This document shows, piece after piece, positions 9,252-16,532 of a stretch of DNA of 50,686 bases; within the stretch, counting starts at the first letter, position 1, and each line of letters starts with the position of its first letter. The notes under the pieces were generated by a model that had not been told where the DNA came from, ran no database searches, and was given only the letters and a program-made list of their open reading frames with translations. Both the position numbers and the translations under genes were made by a program. This DNA comes from Chloroflexota bacterium. Its GTDB lineage: Bacteria > Chloroflexota > Anaerolineae > Anaerolineales > Villigracilaceae. The stretch spans positions 1-50,686 of the forward strand of contig JACRMH010000051.1 of assembly GCA_016219545.1 (NCBI GenBank), read 5' to 3'.

Positions 9252-9300
9252 GAATTGGGATTCGGGAATTGGGATTCGGGCTTGCCGATTCCCAATTCCC
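9252..9300. repeat. Tandem 14-mer plus inverted repeat upstream of fadN
   Basis: The 14-mer GAATTGGGATTCGG occurs twice without a gap (9252-9265, 9266-9279). The second copy, extended on its left, forms a 16-bp stem with one mismatch against 9285-9300 across a 5-nt loop. It lies just upstream of the ribosome site of the fadN-type gene, so it would be in that gene's leader or the operon spacer. Confidence 0.85.
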
Positions 9301-9315
9301 AATTTTCGATTCCCG

Positions 9316-10572
9316 TTATCTCAACTCTTTTCCACTATAACCCAGGATCTGCCTTGCAACCACGAGGCGGTTGATCTGTCCTGTGCCTTCGTAGATGTCG
9401 GTGATCTTCGCATCACGGAACCATTTCTCGAGCAGGAACTCGCGGCTGTAGCCGAGCGGTCCCATGATCTCAACGGCTTTCTGCGTGATCTTCGTGGTCA
9501 CATCGCCCGCGCGAACTTTGCTCATGGATGATTCCATCGCGTTCGATTTTTTATTATCCGCCATCCAAACCGCCTTGATAACTAACAGCCACGCCGAGCG
9601 CAATTGGATTTCCATATCGATCACATCACGTTCGATGGATGTCAATTTATTGCGTGGCAGCCCATAGCGGATCGTGACTCCGTTCTCGGTCAGTTTTTCT
9701 TTGAGGAATTCAAGAGCCGCTCTTGCCACGCCGAGACCTGATGCTGCTACGAGGGGGCGGGTCGCGTCGAAAGTGGCCATCGCGCCCTTGAAGCCTGTCG
9801 TGGTCTTTTCGACTGTCGGGCTGCCCAATACATTTTCATAAGGCACACGCGCATCCACCAAAGAGATCACGGCCGTATCACTGGCACGGATGCCAAGTTT
9901 ATGTTCCAGCTTGACAATGCTCACGCCTTTTGTACCTGACTCAACTACGAAGGCACGCATACCAGAGCGGCCAGCGGTCGGGTCAATGGAAGCCCAGACC
10001 ACGATAAAGCCTTTGCCGAACTGTTCATATTCTGTAAATGACTTATCTCCGGCGGTGACGAAGATCTTCTCGCCGTTGATGACCCATTCTTTCGTGGTTT
10101 CATCCAAAACAGCGCGCGTGCGGATCGCGGATGTGTCTGAGCCTGCGCCCGCCTCTGTCATACACATGGCAGCGAAGGTGGGTTTTTCCCCAGCAAAGCG
10201 TGCCAGGAATTTCGCGCGTTGTTCAGGTGAACCAGCGGCCTGCACGGCCGCCGCGCCAAGTCCGCCGCCGGGAGTTATGAGATAAAAGCCCACATCGCCC
10301 CATGCCAGCATTTCAATTTGAGCCGCGAGAGTCTGGTAACCGATAGGCTGCCGCTTCTCAGCGCCTTCCCTGGGTTTCTCGTCTCTTGGGGTCAGGCTCC
10401 CGCCGCCGGTGGATCTCATAGCGGTGTGCATGAACTCAATATAGCCGTACGGAATGGCATGTTCGTTCTCGTCAAATTCTCGCGACTGAGAGCGCATCAT
10501 GTTTTCAGCGACAGTCTTCAACACAAATTGGATCTGTGCAATGGGTTTGGGTGTTTCAAATTCGATAGTCAT
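9316..10572 (-). CDS. Acyl-CoA dehydrogenase, catalytic residue present
   Basis: FAD-dependent acyl-CoA dehydrogenase of 418 residues, the first step of beta-oxidation. Family signatures are the flavin/substrate block MCMTEAGAGSDTSAIRTRA, the KLGIRASDTAVISLVDARVP segment, and the C-terminal KITDIYEGTGQINRL, in which E395 is the catalytic base in the usual medium-chain-type position. It lies 14 nt downstream of a second, diverged acyl-CoA dehydrogenase gene in the same operon. Such adjacent pairs can form hetero-oligomers, which is inference here. Electrons would pass to an electron-transfer flavoprotein not encoded in this window. Confidence 0.92.
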   Translation of the reverse strand: MTIEFETPKPIAQIQFVLKTVAENMMRSQSREFDENEHAIPYGYIEFMHTAMRSTGGGSLTPRDEKPREGAEKRQPIGYQTLAAQIEMLAWGDVGFYLITPGGGLGAAAVQAAGSPEQRAKFLARFAGEKPTFAAMCMTEAGAGSDTSAIRTRAVLDETTKEWVINGEKIFVTAGDKSFTEYEQFGKGFIVVWASIDPTAGRSGMRAFVVESGTKGVSIVKLEHKLGIRASDTAVISLVDARVPYENVLGSPTVEKTTTGFKGAMATFDATRPLVAASGLGVARAALEFLKEKLTENGVTIRYGLPRNKLTSIERDVIDMEIQLRSAWLLVIKAVWMADNKKSNAMESSMSKVRAGDVTTKITQKAVEIMGPLGYSREFLLEKWFRDAKITDIYEGTGQINRLVVARQILGYSGKELR

Positions 10573-10586
10573 GTCAGCCTCTTCTT

Positions 10587-11684
10587 TTATACAATTGCCA
10601 GTCCAGTCAACATCGCGAACCCGCGGCCGTTGCGCATGTACATTTCAACGGGATGCTCGCGGATATAACCATGTCCGCCGAGGATCTGCACGCCGCGGTC
10701 AGTGACCATCATGGCCATATCGGCCGCTCCGGTGGCTGCGAGATAAGCTTGATTGACAGCTTCCTCTTTGCCATTATCCAACATCCATGCGGCTTCCCAA
10801 ACCAGCAAGCGAATGGCTTCGATCTCTGTCGCCATTTCAGCGAGCATGAAAGCGATAGCTTGCTTTTGCGCGATCTTCACGCCGAAGGCTTCACGTTCTT
10901 TGGCGTAATTTATTGAGTATTCCAAAGACGCTTTCGATACGCCGACAGCGGCTGAAGCTGAGGCAATTCTCATCGAAGCCAGGATCAACTCAAAGTTATG
11001 TCCCGAAGCGCCGCCGAGTCTGTTTGCAACAGGAACAGTCACATCATTTAATTTCACACGATATGTCGGGAGTGCATTGATCCCCATCAATTTTTCACGC
11101 TCATCTGAGATGGTGAGACCGGCTGTATTTTTGGAAACGATGAAGCCTTGAGTTTGACCATCGAGATTCGCATACACGATCATCGCTTCGGCGTCTTTGG
11201 CAAATGGGACAAATGCTTTCTCGCCATTCAACACATAATCGCCACCGGATAGTTTTGCAGTTGTACGAAGATCATTTGCGTCGAAGTCGAAAGCATATTC
11301 GATGAGTGCGGCGGTATAAGGATGCCATTCGCCTTCGATGACTTTTGGCAGGTATTCCTGCTTTTGCTCTTCACTGCCCGCCAGCAAAATGGGCGTAGCA
11401 AACAGCGACGGGGTCATGACGGCCAGCGCGCCCGCCAGATCACCGAATGCCATTTCTTCAACAGCCAACGCGCCGGTCACAGCGGAACGTTCGCCGAAAC
11501 CACCATACGCCTCTGGCGTGGAAGCTTGAAGCAATCCAAGTTCCCAGCCCTTGCTGATGAGCTTCTTCGGTAACTCGCGGCTTTCCTCTGCTTCATGAGC
11601 AGCGGCGCGCAGATCGTTGACCGCGTACTTCCCCACCGCATCCACCAACATTTGTTGCTCTTCATTTGGTTCGAACGAATACAT
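10587..11684 (-). CDS. Acyl-CoA dehydrogenase-like protein lacking the catalytic glutamate
   Basis: An acyl-CoA dehydrogenase fold protein of 365 residues, shorter than its neighbour. N-terminal helices (FEPNEEQQMLVDAVGKY), the middle beta domain (GDYVLNGEKAFVPFAKDAEAMIVYA) and the C-terminal REAFGVKIAQKQAIAFMLAEM and GVQILGGHGYIREHPVEMYMRN blocks are all recognisable. By hand alignment the position of the catalytic Glu near the C-terminus is T360 (AMLTGLAIV). The alternative isovaleryl-type position on the earlier helix is a methionine (ASMRIAS). The usual MTE-GAGSD substrate block is also replaced. It may be a non-catalytic partner of the next gene's product or act with an unusual base. An AAGGAG-like ribosome site precedes the start, 49 nt after tetR. 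Confidence 0.85.
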   Translation of the reverse strand: MYSFEPNEEQQMLVDAVGKYAVNDLRAAAHEAEESRELPKKLISKGWELGLLQASTPEAYGGFGERSAVTGALAVEEMAFGDLAGALAVMTPSLFATPILLAGSEEQKQEYLPKVIEGEWHPYTAALIEYAFDFDANDLRTTAKLSGGDYVLNGEKAFVPFAKDAEAMIVYANLDGQTQGFIVSKNTAGLTISDEREKLMGINALPTYRVKLNDVTVPVANRLGGASGHNFELILASMRIASASAAVGVSKASLEYSINYAKEREAFGVKIAQKQAIAFMLAEMATEIEAIRLLVWEAAWMLDNGKEEAVNQAYLAATGAADMAMMVTDRGVQILGGHGYIREHPVEMYMRNGRGFAMLTGLAIV

Positions 11685-11714
11685 GTTTCTTCTCCTTTGC
11701 GTTTCTTATTCCAC

Positions 11715-11729
11715 TGGTGGAAACCACCA
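11715..11729. repeat. Small hairpin between tetR and the first dehydrogenase gene
   Basis: TGGTGG and CCACCA separated by AAA form a 6-bp stem. No T run follows, so termination is unlikely. An operator or a processing site in the operon message is possible. Confidence 0.35.
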
Positions 11730-11733
11730 AATA

Positions 11734-12294
11734 TTATTTCAACAAGCCATGAAAAAATAGATCGGCATATTCATCCGCGATCTTCTCAATGGGCTTTCCT
11801 CCATTGGGACTGTACCAGGTCAGGGTCCAGTTCATAATACCCATCAAGGCGCGGATGGCCATGCCCGCGTCGGGACAATCGAATATTTTCGCGCGAATGC
11901 CCTCATTAACAACATCCCGCCATATTCCCTCAAAATTATCACGTTGAGGAACATGGCGGGCATGAGACTTTTTATCAAGCGAACGATGTTCAAACAAAAG
12001 TACGGAAGAAAGGTCGGAGTTTTCAGCGAGCGCTGATAAATATGCACTGATCATTTGCCTGAGTTTTTCATCTGCGGGGATGTTCTGGCTGGCGATCCCG
12101 GATATATGCTCGGTGAGCATTCCCAGGGCGCGCTCGAGAAGTGCAAGCAGGATTTCCTGCTTCGATGATACATGATGGTACAGGCTGGCTTTCTGCAAAT
12201 TGACAGCGTCGGCAATATCCGACATGGACGCGCCATGGAATCCCTTTTGGCGTATCACCTGTGCAGCGGCATCGAGAATGTCTTCTCTGGTCAT
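11734..12294 (-). CDS. TetR-family regulator of the fatty-acid operon
   Basis: One-component repressor of 186 residues. The N-terminal helix-turn-helix (about 24-45; SMSDIADAVNLQKASLYHHVSSK) is canonical TetR. The C-terminal ligand domain is variable and ends in WTLTWYSPNGGKPIEKIADEYADLFFHGL, a tail I associate with FadR/KstR2-like regulators that sense acyl-CoAs. It is the first gene of the minus-strand operon and is followed by two acyl-CoA dehydrogenases, FadN, thiolase and SCP-2. A near-palindromic site sits over its transcription start, so it most likely represses its own operon and is released by an acyl-CoA. The ligand is inferred. Confidence 0.9.
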   Translation of the reverse strand: MTREDILDAAAQVIRQKGFHGASMSDIADAVNLQKASLYHHVSSKQEILLALLERALGMLTEHISGIASQNIPADEKLRQMISAYLSALAENSDLSSVLLFEHRSLDKKSHARHVPQRDNFEGIWRDVVNEGIRAKIFDCPDAGMAIRALMGIMNWTLTWYSPNGGKPIEKIADEYADLFFHGLLK

Positions 12295-12301
12295 GGGTTC
12301 T

Positions 12302-12323
12302 CCCTACCGAACGGTTGGTAGGG
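12302..12323. promoter_or_regulatory. Probable TetR operator
   Basis: A 22-bp near-palindrome with perfect outer arms CCCTACC / GGTAGGG and a partly symmetric centre (18 of 22 positions self-complementary). The core ACCnAnCGnTnGGT resembles operators of TetR-type lipid regulators. It overlaps the expected transcription start of the minus-strand promoter at 12326-12354 and lies 8 nt upstream of the tetR start codon, a standard autorepression geometry. Confidence 0.8.
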
Positions 12324-12325
12324 CT

Positions 12326-12354
12326 AGAATACACCCAAACCGGAAATGAGTCAA
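12326..12354 (-). promoter_or_regulatory. Sigma-70-like promoter of the tetR/beta-oxidation operon
   Basis: Read on the minus strand: TTGACT (12354-12349), a 17-nt spacer, then TATTCT (12331-12326). Transcription would start near 12319, inside the operator, leaving a leader of about 25 nt with a GGGAGA ribosome site. Confidence 0.75.
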
Positions 12355-12480
12355 TGGTTTTTATTTCGAATAGGGAAATAAGTAAAGCCGTCCTTTATTC
12401 TGCAATTACCCTCAAGGAATCGCCCACCCAACGGGGAGTATAATATCGCTTCCTTTACAAATACAGGATGGCTTACTTTT

Positions 12481-13590
12481 ATGAAATATCGACACAGCGA
12501 AACAGACGATACGATCCTTGCAGACATAAGTGCCACAATCAAAGATCGCCTGGTTGAATGGTATGGGGATCAAGGAAACTTTTTACTTACACATCCTGAA
12601 ATTCTTACCTACCAGAATTGTTTCATCATACGTTTTTTGCTGCGTAGTCAGAGTGGGGTATCGAAAAACATACTTGTAAAGATCCGGCGTCACCCCAAAA
12701 TGCATTCACTCAGTCAGGCAGTCTTAAAACAGGATCTGCACGGCAAAATCCCCGCTGAATATCAGGAGCTTGAAACGATTTATAGTTTTTTTGGAAACTG
12801 GAGTGAGAACCTTGGGGCTGTGCGTCCCTTAACCTATATTGAGAAATACTATGCGATCGTTATGGAAGAATTCCAATCTCAGACTTTGCGGGAGATTTTA
12901 ATGAGTTGGGGAATGAGGCTCGGATTCAAAAGAAATATAAAATATCTATTAAATGCTGCCGAACTGACTGGAAAATGGCTCAACATTTTTCATGGCCAAA
13001 TGCACAAACGCCATGAAACCAAAGAACCATATCAGCCAATTTTCAATGAAGTTCAGGAGCTTATCGATCGCCTGAAAACCGTAAGCCAGCAGCACAATCT
13101 GGCTAGCTCATTCCAAAACGAGTTTTTTGAAAAGATCACTTCAGTCGAATCGAGGGGCATTTCCTACTCTGCAATTCATGGAGATATGACTTGCGACAAT
13201 GTACTGTACTCCAAAGAGAATAAAGTTTGCATGATTGACGTTAAAACCAGGCATGCCCCAATTTACTCGGACATTGGGCTTATCCTGATCCACCCTGACA
13301 CATTTATGCTGCAAATATTTAGTTTTGGGCTATTCTTCCGCAAACAGTATATCCAAATGTATCGCGCTGCCATAATAAAAGGTTACCTCGGCGATCAAAA
13401 CGAGATCGATAACACTTTAATCAATCTCTATTGTGCCATTAAAATGCTGGATAAATGGGTGATGTATGAGGAAATCGCATCCAAAACAAAAGGTTGGAAA
13501 AGTTTCCTTTCACTTTTCGCTGTGCCAATGCTACGCGTCTACTTCAAACCCAGAATCAAAAACTACCTGGACTTAATGACGGCCGCATAA
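12481..13590 (+). CDS. Phosphotransferase of the APH/choline-kinase-like fold
   Basis: Protein of 369 residues with the catalytic core of the aminoglycoside-phosphotransferase/choline-kinase superfamily. The catalytic loop is HGDMTCDN at about 233-240, followed by the metal-binding Asp in MIDVKTR near 253. The N-terminal half holds the expected small lobe with IYSFFGNW and IEKYYAIVMEEF. The C-terminal half is hydrophobic in places (FMLQIFSFGLFFRKQYI) but shows no signal peptide. A TATAAT lies at 12439-12444, about 36 nt upstream. It stands at the edge of the exopolysaccharide locus, where related kinases often modify sugars or lipid-linked intermediates. That role is an inference and the substrate is unknown. 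Confidence 0.8.
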   Translation: MKYRHSETDDTILADISATIKDRLVEWYGDQGNFLLTHPEILTYQNCFIIRFLLRSQSGVSKNILVKIRRHPKMHSLSQAVLKQDLHGKIPAEYQELETIYSFFGNWSENLGAVRPLTYIEKYYAIVMEEFQSQTLREILMSWGMRLGFKRNIKYLLNAAELTGKWLNIFHGQMHKRHETKEPYQPIFNEVQELIDRLKTVSQQHNLASSFQNEFFEKITSVESRGISYSAIHGDMTCDNVLYSKENKVCMIDVKTRHAPIYSDIGLILIHPDTFMLQIFSFGLFFRKQYIQMYRAAIIKGYLGDQNEIDNTLINLYCAIKMLDKWVMYEEIASKTKGWKSFLSLFAVPMLRVYFKPRIKNYLDLMTAA

Positions 13591-13635
13591 TAATCATGGA
13601 TAATTATTTATTTACAGCCTCAAATCTATAAGACT

Positions 13636-15135
13636 CTAATTGGATGGAAAAGTTATTAAAGAATTAATATATTCTTCGATCCATGAATAACCACTGGGGG
13701 CTCGAAAACTAAAACTACCGGCATCTCCGGAAAAATTTGGATCCAGTCCATGTGCCAATTCCCACTCATTGGGAATCCCATCGTCATCCGTATCCTGTGT
13801 AGAATAAACGGTCTGGTAGTTTGGCCACGCCCCCACTTGATCCTGACTGTCAATGATATTTCCTGTTCCAGTCCTGACTTCGTCCACAATCCTTTGATCG
13901 ATCAGATCCCTTACAGGGTAAGTCACACCAGCAAAATTCAACACATCCTCATATACCGTCTCTGGAGAATTCATAGTCACATTGCTCGAATCAAAAAGAT
14001 ATTTACGCGCAATCTTGAATGTTTCAGATACTTTAATTCGAGATTTAATCAACCTTTCACTATCACGAAAATCATAAGTAAGATTATTGTCAATGTAAAC
14101 CCAGCTTTCCAAATGCATATGATCTGATAAAACGATCTCTTCATGGCTGGAGTTTAAATCTGCTTTAAAATAATTATTCAAAATATGAGTAATATTTTTA
14201 TCGGAATTTATCTCCACTGCGGCATTCCCCCACCCATATATCACATTATTAATGATCTCAGAATTAATAATTCCAGAAATACGCGGATTTCGGGCCCAGT
14301 TATGAGCAAACAGATTGTGATGGACGGTCATGTTCGTTCCATCCTGACCTAAGATAGCCCCCATGCTATGTGGGTCCGTTTCTGTTGCGCCTTCATCCAA
14401 ATGAATGCTATTATGCAATCCTTCGCTGATAATGCTCCACTGTATCGTTATATCGTGGGCAGTAAAAGGCCTTTTGGGATCGATCCAGGTTGATATGTTT
14501 TCGTCAATGGACCAGCTCACAGAACTATGGTCAACGACAATGTTATACACATCACTACTGGCATGAGTGGTGCTGATATTAATACCATCCAAACAACAAG
14601 TTGGCTGTCCCTGATCGCCCACACGGACTCTGACCCCTCTGACTATCACATCATGAGTCGCAATGATCATTCCGCTCCCTTTTAGGGTAATCCCCTCGCC
14701 AGGGGCAGTTTGTCCCGCGATTGTGACGAAAGGATTTGTAAGAATCAACCGGTCCACTAGCGAGATTACCCCGCCGACTTTAAAAATGATCATACGGCGC
14801 TGGCTGTAAGGGTCTGCGGAGTCCATAGGCCATGTATGTTCAAGGGCCCAGCGCAAGCTGCCTACATAATCTAAACTGTTGACATCGGTTGTGTCATTCA
14901 AATTCGTGACAAATATAATCCTGCCATGCCTGCCCCCGGGAGTGGACGTCCCAAAGCCTTCAGCGCCGGGGAAGGCGGGAAGGGAGGTTTGTTTGGGAGG
15001 AGGGGAAATCTTTTGAAGCTGACTCAGCCGGGCATAAACGACCAGAACCAGAACGAGAATTGCCATTGTCCCATACAAAACAAAACGCAACAGCCATGAT
15101 TTATTTGAGAAATCCTTTTCCAGTTTCATAGGCAC
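13636..15135 (-). CDS. Membrane-anchored pectate-lyase-like beta-helix protein
   Basis: A 499-residue protein with a single N-terminal membrane anchor (about 16-36) and a long extracellular region. The opening LPAFPGAEGFGTSTPGGRHGR is the hallmark start of pectate-lyase-like right-handed beta-helix proteins. The body shows repeated short strands with Asn ladders (DVIVRGVRVRVGD, NMTVHHNLFAHNWARNP, SEIINNVIYGWGNAAVEI). Near the C-terminus, DTDDDGIPNEWELAHGLDP matches a calcium-binding thrombospondin type-3-like motif. It is probably a surface polysaccharide lyase or modifying enzyme. Its position by the exopolysaccharide operon suggests that polymer as substrate (inference). GGAG lies seven bases before a GTG start at 15135; an in-frame ATG at 15129 is the alternative. 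Confidence 0.85.
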   Translation of the reverse strand: MPMKLEKDFSNKSWLLRFVLYGTMAILVLVLVVYARLSQLQKISPPPKQTSLPAFPGAEGFGTSTPGGRHGRIIFVTNLNDTTDVNSLDYVGSLRWALEHTWPMDSADPYSQRRMIIFKVGGVISLVDRLILTNPFVTIAGQTAPGEGITLKGSGMIIATHDVIVRGVRVRVGDQGQPTCCLDGINISTTHASSDVYNIVVDHSSVSWSIDENISTWIDPKRPFTAHDITIQWSIISEGLHNSIHLDEGATETDPHSMGAILGQDGTNMTVHHNLFAHNWARNPRISGIINSEIINNVIYGWGNAAVEINSDKNITHILNNYFKADLNSSHEEIVLSDHMHLESWVYIDNNLTYDFRDSERLIKSRIKVSETFKIARKYLFDSSNVTMNSPETVYEDVLNFAGVTYPVRDLIDQRIVDEVRTGTGNIIDSQDQVGAWPNYQTVYSTQDTDDDGIPNEWELAHGLDPNFSGDAGSFSFRAPSGYSWIEEYINSLITFPSN

Positions 15136-15316
15136 ACAATTACTCCATCAACAGTGTTGGCAAAAAAATATATAAGCGAAATTCCGCGCGTAGTTATAAA
15201 ATCGAATTCAGAGGATTTTGATCATTGCAATCCCCAGACCCCGGAGACAACATTTTATTCAAATTCGATTAAGTTATAATCACTTAAAATTTATCCTCAT
15301 GGAAGTTCAGGAAATT

Positions 15317-16438
15317 ATGCAGAAAAAATTCGCCTTCATTCAACCCAGATCATGGCCATTGGCGAACGTAAAGGTGGCTGAGGCACTGGCAAAACAATTC
15401 TCCGATTACGATATTGAAGTAATAGGTATCGAAGATCTGGTAAAAACAAAAATCGCGCTTTTAGTCATTAACACTCTACAGACATGGTTGCTATATGGGA
15501 ACGATATCCTAAGCGGCAACAAGAAATTCAAGGAGGCGTTTTGGCGCACGCCTTATATTTTTAATGCGATCAAATTTTTAGTAAAAGAACGGCTTTCCGA
15601 TCAAGAATACTCATTCATCTTCCAGGTTCAATCGCTCTTCGATTGCAGCCTCCCGAATGTGCCAAATTTTGTTTATACCGATCACACCCATTTGGCAAAT
15701 TTAAACTACCCTGATTTCGACGTAAAAAAGCTGTACCCAAAAAAATGGACGGTGTTGGAAAAGCAGGTTTATGACAACGCAGCCAAAGTCTTTGTATGGA
15801 GTTCAAACATCCGGAAATCCCTGATGGAACAATATCAACAGCCTGCAGAAAAAGTAATTTGCGTCTACGCGGGAAATAATGTTGAATCAAATAATTCTAC
15901 GACTGAATATAAAACCTATGGACAGGGAAATATATTATTCGTTGGGTTGGATTGGGAACGCAAGGGAGGACCGGAGTTAATTGAAGCATTCAAACTGGTA
16001 TTAACTAAACATCCAAACGCAACACTGACCATAGCGGGAGCAAAACCCAATCTTCAAATGCCCAACTGTAAACTTGTGGGAAAGATCTCACATGCAGAGT
16101 TAAGCGTTTATTATGAATCTGCTACAGTATTTTGCCTACCAACCCGGGTCGAACCCTTCGGGATCGTTTTTCTTGAAGCCATGCAGGCCCGCCTCCCGGT
16201 GATCGGAACAAATGTAGGTGCTATTCCAGATTTTCTTCAGAATGACTGGAATGGGATCCTTGTTGAGCCCGGGGATGTTCAGAGCATTGCCAATGGGATA
16301 GTAAAATTACTCGATGATCCAGATCTATGCCGCTTATACGGGGAAAGAAATTTCGATCTAATTAATGAACGCTATTCATGGATGGCGGTCAGCCAAAAAC
16401 TGCACGCACATATCACCGAATATCTCTCTCAATCATAG
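15317..16438 (+). CDS. GT4 glycosyltransferase
   Basis: Retaining glycosyltransferase of 373 residues, GT-B fold, family 4. The C-terminal nucleotide-sugar site is clear: NILFVGLDWERKGGPELIEAF, then the E-x7-E motif in PTRVEPFGIVFLEAMQARLPVIGTNVGAIPDFL. The protein looks cytosolic or peripheral. The start at 15317 is supported by AGGA just upstream and by a TATAAT box at 15275-15280, which would start transcription near 15287. A TTG at 15218 lies upstream of that promoter and is rejected; an ATG at 15299 remains possible. It is transcribed opposite to the main exopolysaccharide operon and converges with the BcsB-like gene. The sugar donor is unknown. Confidence 0.88.
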   Translation: MQKKFAFIQPRSWPLANVKVAEALAKQFSDYDIEVIGIEDLVKTKIALLVINTLQTWLLYGNDILSGNKKFKEAFWRTPYIFNAIKFLVKERLSDQEYSFIFQVQSLFDCSLPNVPNFVYTDHTHLANLNYPDFDVKKLYPKKWTVLEKQVYDNAAKVFVWSSNIRKSLMEQYQQPAEKVICVYAGNNVESNNSTTEYKTYGQGNILFVGLDWERKGGPELIEAFKLVLTKHPNATLTIAGAKPNLQMPNCKLVGKISHAELSVYYESATVFCLPTRVEPFGIVFLEAMQARLPVIGTNVGAIPDFLQNDWNGILVEPGDVQSIANGIVKLLDDPDLCRLYGERNFDLINERYSWMAVSQKLHAHITEYLSQS

Positions 16439-16462
16439 GCTATCCTGAAAATCAAGTGTAGA

Positions 16463-16504
16463 AATAATGAATGGGTCACCGTTTGAAGTGACCCATTTAT
16501 TATT
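16463..16504. terminator. Bidirectional terminator between convergent genes
   Basis: A perfect 9-bp stem ATGGGTCAC / GTGACCCAT (16471-16479 / 16488-16496) is extended by AT-rich flanks that pair with one mismatch, giving a T-rich tail in both directions. It separates the GT4 gene from the BcsB-like gene. Confidence 0.82.
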
Positions 16505-16532
16505 TGTCGTTCCGAATTAACTGAATGGGCAA

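Noticed and set aside
9234..9302. N-terminal extension of FadN from an upstream ATG
   Set aside because: The extra 23 codons translate the intergenic tandem/inverted repeat and lack a ribosome site, whereas the ATG at 9233 has one.
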